Assembly (NCBI RefSeq): GCF_946220915.1
Contig: NZ_CAMIHH010000154.1
Span: forward strand, 1 to 5,228
Source of the DNA: an uncultured Flavobacterium sp.
Lineage (GTDB): Bacteria; Bacteroidota; Bacteroidia; Flavobacteriales; Flavobacteriaceae
Reading direction: 5' to 3'
Length of the DNA: 5,228 nt
Position numbers and translations under genes: made by a program. Within the stretch, counting starts at the first letter, position 1, and each line of letters starts with the position of its first letter. The notes below the pieces were generated by a model that saw nothing but the letters and a program-made list of their open reading frames with translations, searched no databases and was not told the origin of the DNA. Of the stretch, positions 1 through 5,116 are shown piece by piece.

Positions 1-1
1 C

Positions 2-220
2 CATGATGCATTACATGAAAAATTTACGGAGAAGCAAACTTACGGAGATGTACTGAAACAAGTTAAAAAGGATCACATTACTTATCTTTCCGGCAAAAAA
101 CTGACAAGGATCAGGGCTACGAACAACTTTTTTTTACTACATAAGACTGACAGTGTACTCAGGGAACTTGACACATCCCTTACGGAAACCGAAAAAACCT
201 TCAAGACTGCAAAAAAGTAA
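2..220 (+). CDS. C-terminal fragment of an unrecognised protein
   Basis: An open frame runs from base 2 to a TAA at 218-220 with no start inside the window, so this is the last 72 codons of a gene that begins to the left. The other two plus frames are broken early (frame 1 has TGA at its second codon). The tail is polar and strongly basic, ending in TAKK, with charged, probably helical stretches (around YGDVLKQVKKDH and ELDTSLTETEKTF) and one hydrophobic patch (NNFFLLH) near residue 45. I see no catalytic motif and do not recognise the family. It converges on the 236-886 gene with only 15 bases between the stop codons and no clear hairpin terminator in the gap. That it is coding rests on the uninterrupted frame, its sensible composition and its close packing against the neighbour; the function is unknown. 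Confidence 0.7.
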   Translation, partial: HDALHEKFTEKQTYGDVLKQVKKDHITYLSGKKLTRIRATNNFFLLHKTDSVLRELDTSLTETEKTFKTAKK

Positions 221-235
221 CTATGCAATAAATCC

Positions 236-886
236 TTAATTGAGCTTTACCCTGGGCTGTGGGTGTGCATTTATATTGGAGGTATCATATCCGCCAAACT
301 TTTTGATATAACTCTTAAGCGAGGTCCCAAAACCATCACGAAATCCATTACGGCCATTGCTTTTCAAAAATGCCTTTACAGATCCCGCCCCTGCAAGATG
401 CGCTGCGGCAAGCAATCCTGATTCTGTAATCTTTACTCCTTTTATTATCTTGCCATCAAACTGGGCTATTTCTTTGCGAAGCTCCCACTTGTTTTTAGAC
501 AACAATGCTTTGAAGGCGCGTTCCTGAAGGTGCGGATTGTTAAGGAAGTCTTTGGCATCGGTTATGCCTAATGCACGCAGGGCAGATTTGCCAAATTGAT
601 ATTTTCCCATGTAACCATAACGGTTAACAAGCTTATAAAGTCCCTGGGACTCTTTAATGGCAACTGCCTGCTTAAAGCCCGTATACGATTTACCGGTAAA
701 TGGAAAGTTGATAGTAACGTGTGCAGTTTCATCAACGGTAGGCACGGTATAATTAGTAATCTCATTTTCTGCTAAGTGAAAGCCTTCAATCTTACCAAAT
801 TGTTTTGCGTCTTTGGGCCTGAAGCCCGAACTAACAATCGCTATAAATAACGTTAAACCTGAAAAATATGCCCATCGTTTTATCAT
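236..886 (-). CDS. Small exported lysozyme-like (transglycosylase-fold) protein
   Basis: Encodes 216 residues from ATG at 886. Residues 1-4 are MIKR, followed by a hydrophobic stretch at about 5-21, a likely signal peptide or membrane anchor. An upstream in-frame GTG at 913 would add 9 polar residues; I prefer the ATG because it puts the basic end directly before the hydrophobic segment. The core resembles lytic transglycosylases: a helix ending AIKES with candidate catalytic Glu79, then GYMGKYQFG at 91-99, which matches the G-x-YQF pattern after the catalytic Glu in lysozyme-like folds, then ESGLLAAAHLAGAG at about 155-168. From memory, close relatives in Flavobacterium are often labelled 'peptidoglycan-binding protein LysM', but I see no LysM domain here. 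The likely role is cleaving or binding peptidoglycan in the periplasm; activity is inferred. It has its own promoter (934-969) and is separated from mltG by the terminator at 1097-1133. Confidence 0.82.
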   Translation of the reverse strand: MIKRWAYFSGLTLFIAIVSSGFRPKDAKQFGKIEGFHLAENEITNYTVPTVDETAHVTINFPFTGKSYTGFKQAVAIKESQGLYKLVNRYGYMGKYQFGKSALRALGITDAKDFLNNPHLQERAFKALLSKNKWELRKEIAQFDGKIIKGVKITESGLLAAAHLAGAGSVKAFLKSNGRNGFRDGFGTSLKSYIKKFGGYDTSNINAHPQPRVKLN

Positions 887-933
887 AAAGTTAAATTTCT
901 CATAACCTGTCACATTATGAATTTCACAGACTG

Positions 934-969
934 CAAATATACGGCAAACATGGGATTGATTTACAACAA
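934..969 (-). promoter_or_regulatory. Bacteroidota-type promoter for the lysozyme-like gene
   Basis: Read on the minus strand, bases 941-934 are TATATTTG, an exact match to the flavobacterial -7 box TAnnTTTG. A TTG lies at 966-964, leaving 22 bases between the boxes, within the 17-23 range I recall for Flavobacterium; a second TTG sits at 969-967. Transcription would begin near 928, giving a leader of roughly 40 bases to the ATG at 886. The match is visible in the sequence; activity is inferred. Confidence 0.6.
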
Positions 970-976
970 CTTACAA

Positions 977-1003
977 TTTAACCCTACTTTAACAGAATGT
1001 TAA
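977..1003. promoter_or_regulatory. Phased TTTAAC half-sites, possible operator
   Basis: TTTAAC occurs at 977-982 and again at 988-993, exactly 11 bases apart, and an inverted copy GTTAA follows at 999-1003. The last two form a perfect inverted repeat, TTAACA-gaa-TGTTAA (989-1003). The group lies directly upstream of the -33 element of the 236-886 gene, on one face of the helix. That suits a regulator or an upstream activating element, though the sequence is AT-rich and chance cannot be excluded. Confidence 0.35.
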
Positions 1004-1096
1004 GGCCCTATAATTGTGAATGAAAATTCTGTAACTATCCCAAAACAAAGGTGTTTAGGAAATTAAAATCCAGAATTTTTGGAGTATCTTTTTACA

Positions 1097-1133
1097 TAAA
1101 AAAATCCCGAAAAAGAATCTTTCCAGGGATTTT
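1097..1133 (-). terminator. Rho-independent terminator of the dapF-GNAT-mltG operon
   Basis: On the minus strand an 8-bp stem (gggatttt at 1126-1133 pairing with aaaatccc at 1101-1108) is extended by an inner 4-bp GAAA/TTTC pairing with a small bulge. It is followed by a run of T (seven A on the plus strand, 1098-1104, partly inside the stem). It begins 22 bases after the mltG stop. The T tract is on the minus-strand side, so it serves mltG rather than any plus-strand transcript. Confidence 0.8.
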
Positions 1134-1155
1134 AAATATTAAATCATGTAAGATT

Positions 1156-2196
1156 TTACCTCTTTATACCCATTTTTTCAACCCACGCAACGTATTTTTG
1201 ACGGTTCGCCTCATGTTGCGCAGCTGTAACTGCAAATTCATGGTAGCCAAAATTTGTCACGCTGGCGCAGAAATAAATATAATTATGTTTTTCTGGATTT
1301 AGTACGGCATCCAGCGCCGATATATCGGGCATGGCAATGGGCCCGGGAGGCAACCCTTCATACTTATACATATTATAAGGAGAGTCGATAACAAGGTCAC
1401 GATATAATACCCGTTTTATTACCTGGTCAAAATCACCCGACTGCTTTTTAATGGCATAAATAACAGTAGGGTCGGCCTCCAGCTTTATGCCTTTTTGAAG
1501 GCGGTTCAGGTATACACCTGCCACACGGGGCCTTTCGTCGGTCTTTGCCGTTTCCTTATGTACAATGGATGCCAGTGCCGACACCTCCAGGGGCGTAAGG
1601 CTGAGCGCTTCTGCCTTTGCAATCCTTTCCGGTGTCCAGAACCTGCGGTATTCCTTGGCCATTTTGTCCCTCACTTTGGTGGCTGACGTATTCCAAAAAA
1701 ACTCGTACGTATTCGGGATCATGATGCTGAGCACATTATCTTCGGTAAAACCATTATCCTCAAGGAATTTCTTATCTGTAAAAGCTTCAAGCAGGGCAAG
1801 GCTGTCCGGCTCTATCTGCTGTGCGATGCGCCCTACCGCCCTTTGTAGTGTTTCCTGGTTGTTAAAGGAAATATTTACAGTTACGGGCTGGCGTAGTGAA
1901 TTAATGATATCGTTGCTGTTCATTCCCTTTTTCAGGATAAACTTCCCGGCCTTTATATTTTCAGGGTATGATTTTTTGTCGGCCACAGCATTGAATTTAT
2001 CAATATCCTCTACATAAGGCGCTACCAGCTTTTTAACGGCATCAAAATCCGAGCCTGTCGGAATAAAGACCGCTACGCGATTATCACTGAATTTTGTGTT
2101 AGGGGAAAACACCTGTTTGTACATCATGTAGCCGTAAATGGTTCCTGCAGTAACCACAATCAGCGAAAAGATGGCTATTATCTTTCTTGCTTTCAA
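1156..2196 (-). CDS. mltG: Endolytic murein transglycosylase MltG (YceG family)
   Basis: Inner-membrane enzyme that cuts nascent glycan strands inside the chain, leaving 1,6-anhydro ends, and is thought to set strand length. The product has 346 residues, close to the usual size. Residues 1-5 are MKARK and 6-26 form a single membrane segment. Residues about 43-102 (VFIPTGSDFDAVKKL to ILKKGMNSNDIINSL) correspond to the LysM-like part of the family. The catalytic region is LASIVHKET at 208-216 with Glu215, aligning with Glu218 of E. coli MltG, followed by VAGVYLNRL (225-233) and LEADPTVIYAI (239-249). Further family blocks are SPYNMYKYEGLPPGPIA (272-288) and FCASVTNFGYHEFAVT (309-324). The start is TTG at 2196: an in-frame TAA sits five codons upstream, no ATG lies between, and the first internal ATG (residue 24) would delete most of the membrane segment. 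It is the last gene of the operon, 17 bases after the GNAT stop. Confidence 0.96.
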   Translation of the reverse strand: MKARKIIAIFSLIVVTAGTIYGYMMYKQVFSPNTKFSDNRVAVFIPTGSDFDAVKKLVAPYVEDIDKFNAVADKKSYPENIKAGKFILKKGMNSNDIINSLRQPVTVNISFNNQETLQRAVGRIAQQIEPDSLALLEAFTDKKFLEDNGFTEDNVLSIMIPNTYEFFWNTSATKVRDKMAKEYRRFWTPERIAKAEALSLTPLEVSALASIVHKETAKTDERPRVAGVYLNRLQKGIKLEADPTVIYAIKKQSGDFDQVIKRVLYRDLVIDSPYNMYKYEGLPPGPIAMPDISALDAVLNPEKHNYIYFCASVTNFGYHEFAVTAAQHEANRQKYVAWVEKMGIKR

Positions 2197-2213
2197 GGTA
2201 ATGTAATTTTAAG

Positions 2214-2738
2214 TTAACGAATAAGCTGGTACAAAGCCTCGTCATGGTAAGAGTTTTCCCTTCTGACCCAGTCTTTTTTGACACCTGTCAATTGGAAGCC
2301 AAAATTAGCAAAAAGGGATATACTTGCAACATTTGCGGGATCTATATTTGCGTATAGCTGGTGCAACTGTAATTTTCGGAAAGTGTATTCAATTAAAAGG
2401 CCAAGCGCCTCTTTTCCAACCCCGGAATTACGGTTTGAGGCATCTTCGATGATTATGCCCACACCCGCCCTTTGATTTACGGGATCGAAATCAAAAATAT
2501 CGATAAGCCCAATGGCTTCAAAGTTTTCTTTTTTACATATGGCAAGCCGTAGCTGCTTTGCTTCGTAGATGTCCTGATGGGCATTTTCAAGGTACTGGCG
2601 TATGAGGAATTTGCTATAAGGTGTCTGGGTATTGCTGACCTCCCAGACGGATTCGTTATTTTCCAGGCGGTATATGAACTCCAGGTCCTCCGGCTCGAGC
2701 GCCCTAAGGTAAAGGGTATTTCCTGTGAGGGTTACCAT
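2214..2738 (-). CDS. GNAT-family N-acetyltransferase (RimJ/RimL/SpeG-like)
   Basis: A 174-residue enzyme expected to move an acetyl group from acetyl-CoA to an amine. Family signs: LRALEPEDLEFIYRLENN near the N terminus (11-28), typical of the Acetyltransf_3 group; a strand AGVGIIIED (91-99) followed by the acetyl-CoA pyrophosphate loop RNSGVG (103-108), which fits R/Q-x-x-G-x-G/A; and NVASISLFANFGFQLTG (136-152), the usual 'N-x-x-S-x-x-L-F-x-x-x-G-F' block. The N-terminal pattern recalls spermidine acetyltransferase SpeG, but the substrate cannot be told; protein N-termini, polyamines or a cell-wall amine are all possible. Its ATG lies inside the end of dapF: the shared bases ATGGTAA (2738-2732) start this gene and stop dapF, implying translational coupling. 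A GAGG just upstream of the ATG may act as a weak ribosome site. Confidence 0.92.
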   Translation of the reverse strand: MVTLTGNTLYLRALEPEDLEFIYRLENNESVWEVSNTQTPYSKFLIRQYLENAHQDIYEAKQLRLAICKKENFEAIGLIDIFDFDPVNQRAGVGIIIEDASNRNSGVGKEALGLLIEYTFRKLQLHQLYANIDPANVASISLFANFGFQLTGVKKDWVRRENSYHDEALYQLIR

Positions 2739-3517
2739 TCGGCCTCGCCTTTAAAAACAAAGCTTGCAGGACCTTTAAGATAGATTTCCCTGAATTGTTT
2801 ACCCTCTTCCTGAATAAAAGACACCTCCAGCCCGCCGCCGGGAGTTTCGAGCTTTACAGTGTTGGCTGCTGCCTTATCGAGCACTTTCATGGCAATTGCT
2901 ACCGCAGTAACGCCCGTACCGCAGGAGAGGGTTTCATCCTCCACCCCGCGCTCGTAGGTACGCACTGCAAATTTGTCAGTCCCAACAGGAACCACAAAAT
3001 TTACATTGGAACCTTTATCGCCATAAAGTCCGCTGTAGCGTATGCTTGCCCCTACCTTTTTAACATCAAGTCCCTGCAAATCGTCGACAATCTCTACATG
3101 ATGTGGTGAGCCGGTATCAAGGAACACATAATTTTCGTACACCGAAACCGTGTGTACGTCTTTCATATGCAGCGAAACAATTCCATCTTTGGCTATTACT
3201 GCATGGTGACGGCCATCAATTGCGATAAATTCTGTTTCGTCTTCAATAAGTCCCAGCGCGTTGGCAAAAGCCACTATGCATCGGCCGCCATTGCCGCACA
3301 TGGAGCTTTCATTTCCGTCAGAATTGTAATATACCATACGAAAATCGGTTGCATCGTCGTTTTCCAAAAGGATCAGGCCATCGGCACCGATACCAAATTT
3401 GCGGTCGCACAAATGACCGATAAGTTTGGTATCATTTTTGGGAAATACGTTATCGCGGTTATCTACCATCACAAAGTCATTGCCTGTGCCCTGGTATTTA
3501 TGGAATTTGAGTTTCAT
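2732..3517 (-). CDS. dapF: Diaminopimelate epimerase
   Basis: Cytoplasmic, cofactor-free enzyme that interconverts LL- and meso-diaminopimelate, the last step before lysine and the source of the meso-DAP used in peptidoglycan. The product has 261 residues, normal for the family. The two-cysteine active site is complete: MCGNGGRC (73-80) carries Cys74, and ETLSCGTG (195-202) carries Cys199. Substrate-binding blocks are also present: GTGNDF (10-15), FGIGADGLIL (41-50), NSDGNESS (65-72), NVNFV (171-175) and RTYERG (186-191, with Glu189 and Arg190). The two halves have the pseudo-symmetric fold order expected of DapF. ATG at 3517 is followed directly by the conserved strand MKLKFHKYQGTGNDF, so the start is secure. 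It heads the operon dapF-GNAT-mltG and is divergent from htrA. An exact TAnnTTTG box lies 17 bases upstream of the ATG. Confidence 0.98.
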   Translation of the reverse strand: MKLKFHKYQGTGNDFVMVDNRDNVFPKNDTKLIGHLCDRKFGIGADGLILLENDDATDFRMVYYNSDGNESSMCGNGGRCIVAFANALGLIEDETEFIAIDGRHHAVIAKDGIVSLHMKDVHTVSVYENYVFLDTGSPHHVEIVDDLQGLDVKKVGASIRYSGLYGDKGSNVNFVVPVGTDKFAVRTYERGVEDETLSCGTGVTAVAIAMKVLDKAAANTVKLETPGGGLEVSFIQEEGKQFREIYLKGPASFVFKGEAEW

Positions 3518-3534
3518 TTATACAATTATTACAA

Positions 3535-3542
3535 CAAAAGTA
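3535..3542 (-). promoter_or_regulatory. Promoter -7 box for the dapF operon
   Basis: On the minus strand bases 3542-3535 read TACTTTTG, an exact TAnnTTTG match, 17 bases before the dapF ATG. The transcript leader would be only about ten bases. No TTG stands at the expected -33 distance (around 3562-3566); the nearest, at 3574-3572, is about 29 bases away. So only the -7 half is supported, and the spacing is unusual. Confidence 0.45.
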
Positions 3543-3566
3543 CAAATATTAATGACATTCCTGATG

Positions 3567-3579
3567 GCAGTCAAACTGC
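3567..3579. promoter_or_regulatory. Palindrome between dapF and htrA, possible operator
   Basis: GCAGT-caa-ACTGC is a perfect 5-bp inverted repeat with a 3-base spacer, and is more GC-rich than the surrounding intergenic DNA. It lies between the candidate promoter boxes of the two divergent genes, where the -33 element of either would be expected. This fits a shared regulator site; the arms are short and chance is possible. Confidence 0.3.
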
Positions 3580-3586
3580 ATGGCTA

Positions 3587-3594
3587 TATGTTTT
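3587..3594 (+). promoter_or_regulatory. Weak -7-like box for htrA
   Basis: TATGTTTT matches TAnnTTTG at all but the last base. It ends 28 bases before the htrA ATG, giving a leader of about 20 bases. There is no TTG at the right distance upstream; that place is taken by the palindrome at 3567-3579. An alternative sigma factor or an activator could compensate. Confidence 0.28.
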
Positions 3595-3622
3595 ATTCAA
3601 TAAAATTAAATACTGTTTCACT

Positions 3623-5017
3623 ATGAAGAAAATTTCAGGCTTATTGCTTGTAGGGCTGCTTAGCGGCGCCACTACCCTTGGAGCTTATAAACTGGTATTT
3701 GATAACGACACACCTTCATCTGCCTTATCAATAGCTCCTGAAAATTATAACCGCACCGTTGGCTACGGCGGCGCAGAGTCGGTAGACTTTACTGCGGCTG
3801 CCGACAAAGCCGTGCACACGGTAGTCCATGTTAAAAATACATCATACGCTACCAGGGCAGCCAGTCCGTGGGACTTTATGTTCGGTTCGCAGAGCGGCGG
3901 TGGGCGGCAGTACGAGCAGGTAGGCACCGGATCGGGTGTCATCATTACCGAAGACGGGTACATTGTAACCAATAACCATGTGGTGCAAAACGCCTCCGAG
4001 CTTGAGGTGACTTTAAACAACAACCAGTCGTATAAGGCAACATTAGTAGGCACCGATTCCAAAATGGATATTGCCCTGCTCAAAGTAGATACTAAAGACA
4101 AACTACCTTTTGCCACCTTCGGCAATTCCGATGATATAAAGGTGGGCGAGTGGGTACTTGCAGTGGGTAACCCCTACAACCTCACCAGCACCGTAACGGC
4201 GGGCATTGTTTCGGCGAAAGCCAGGAACCTGAGCAAAGACGGCATACAATCGTTCATACAGACCGATGCGGCCGTAAACCCCGGCAACAGCGGCGGGGCA
4301 CTTGTAAATACCCGAGGCGAGCTGGTGGGCATCAACACCATGATCTCATCGATGACGGGTTCGTATGTAGGGTATTCGTTTGCCGTACCTTCCAACATTA
4401 CAAGGAAGATCATTGAGGACCTTATGCAATTTGGAAATGTGCAGCGTGGTGCGCTTGGCGTAAAAGGCGGCGAGCTGAACAGCGCCCTTGCCAATGACCT
4501 GGGCATCAAAGAAACGAAAGGCTTCTATGTGAATGACGTAATTGCAGAATCGGGTGCAAAGAAAGCAGGAATTAAAAAAGGCGACATCATTGTAAAGATC
4601 GAGGATAGAGATATCAATGGATTTGCCGACATTAACGCCTCAATAGTTACCAAGCGCCCCAACGATGTGGTAAAGGTTGCTGTGAACCGTGACGGTAAAA
4701 TGATGACAATACCTGTAAAACTTTCCAAAAACGAGATCAACAGCTTTACATATGACGGCCTTGAACTGGAAGATGTAACCGATGCTGAGAAACGAGACCT
4801 AAAGATCGACTACGGCGTGAAGATCAAGGAAATTACCGATGAAGAATGGATGCCGTATTACGATGAACTGAAGGATGGCATAATACTGCGAATCGGTAAT
4901 ATGAAGGCGGTGGACATTGAAAGTGTATCGAAAGTACTGGAGAACAAAAGGCCTAACCAGAAGATACGCGTGGAAATGCTGACGAAAGCCGGCAGGGTCG
5001 TACAATTTTTGATATAA
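3623..5017 (+). CDS. htrA: DegP/HtrA-type periplasmic serine protease
   Basis: An envelope quality-control protease that degrades or holds misfolded exported proteins. The product has 464 residues. MKK plus a hydrophobic run (4-20) is a signal peptide or membrane anchor. The protease domain spans about 55-265 with a complete triad: His119 in TNNHVV, Asp149 in KMDIALL, and Ser223 in NPGNSGGAL. The loop between the first strands (about 71-98, glycine/serine-rich with WDFMFG) is in the position of the DegP LA loop. PDZ1 follows (about 275-368), opening with the carboxylate-binding loop RGALGV (275-280) and containing AGIKKGDIIVKI (315-326). A second, divergent PDZ-like region (about 395-464) retains DGIILRIGNMKAVDIESVSKVL (418-439, key residues G419, G425) and ends the protein. 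The frame stays open for 157 codons upstream, but that stretch is antisense to dapF; the ATG at 3623 is chosen because the signal sequence starts there. It is a single-gene unit with a terminator after it. Confidence 0.96.
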   Translation: MKKISGLLLVGLLSGATTLGAYKLVFDNDTPSSALSIAPENYNRTVGYGGAESVDFTAAADKAVHTVVHVKNTSYATRAASPWDFMFGSQSGGGRQYEQVGTGSGVIITEDGYIVTNNHVVQNASELEVTLNNNQSYKATLVGTDSKMDIALLKVDTKDKLPFATFGNSDDIKVGEWVLAVGNPYNLTSTVTAGIVSAKARNLSKDGIQSFIQTDAAVNPGNSGGALVNTRGELVGINTMISSMTGSYVGYSFAVPSNITRKIIEDLMQFGNVQRGALGVKGGELNSALANDLGIKETKGFYVNDVIAESGAKKAGIKKGDIIVKIEDRDINGFADINASIVTKRPNDVVKVAVNRDGKMMTIPVKLSKNEINSFTYDGLELEDVTDAEKRDLKIDYGVKIKEITDEEWMPYYDELKDGIILRIGNMKAVDIESVSKVLENKRPNQKIRVEMLTKAGRVVQFLI

Positions 5018-5030
5018 GATTTTTTATATC
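5011..5030 (+). repeat. AT-rich hairpin over the htrA stop codon
   Basis: GATATAA (5011-5017) and TTATATC (5024-5030) are perfect inverted arms with a 6-base loop, and the 5' arm contains the htrA TAA. The stem has only two G-C pairs' worth of strength at its base and is weak; it may protect the 3' end of the mRNA or simply be chance in AT-rich DNA. Confidence 0.4.
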
Positions 5031-5038
5031 TTAATAGT

Positions 5039-5067
5039 AAAGGCTATCTGAAAAGATGGCCTTTTTT
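5039..5067 (+). terminator. Rho-independent terminator of htrA
   Basis: An 11-bp stem pairs AAAGGCTATCT (5039-5049) with AGATGGCCTTT (5054-5064), with one G-T wobble. It is capped by a GAAA tetraloop (5050-5053) and followed by T to 5067 (six T in a row from 5062). It starts 21 bases after the htrA stop. A GNRA loop and T run make this a textbook terminator. Confidence 0.92.
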
Positions 5068-5116
5068 ACATCTAATCTTATCATAATTTAGCTACATTGC
5101 AAAATAAACCGGCACA

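Noticed and set aside
887..913. GTG start at 913 for the lysozyme-like protein
   Set aside because: It would place nine polar residues before the MIKR-hydrophobic signal segment; the ATG at 886 fits export better. The GTG remains possible because the promoter would still leave a short leader.
1051..1302. Plus-strand open frame across the terminator and the end of mltG
   Set aside because: It overlaps the mltG terminator and coding end, with basic, Cys-rich content typical of a reverse-strand shadow.
1565..2017. 150-codon plus-strand frame inside mltG
   Set aside because: It is antisense to a well-supported MltG catalytic region and its translation shows no recognisable domain.
3558..3580. 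Imperfect direct repeat CTGATGGC / CTGCATGGC around the dapF-htrA palindrome
   Set aside because: The copies differ by an inserted base and partly consist of the palindrome itself, so they add little beyond it.
3152..3622. A 157-codon in-frame extension upstream of htrA
   Set aside because: It is wholly antisense to dapF for most of its length and has no family-like content, and a signal sequence begins exactly at the ATG at 3623. It is an open shadow frame.
3763..4509. Two minus-strand frames of 120 and 111 codons inside htrA
   Set aside because: They are antisense to the protease domain, which has all its catalytic residues; the composition is that of a mirror frame.
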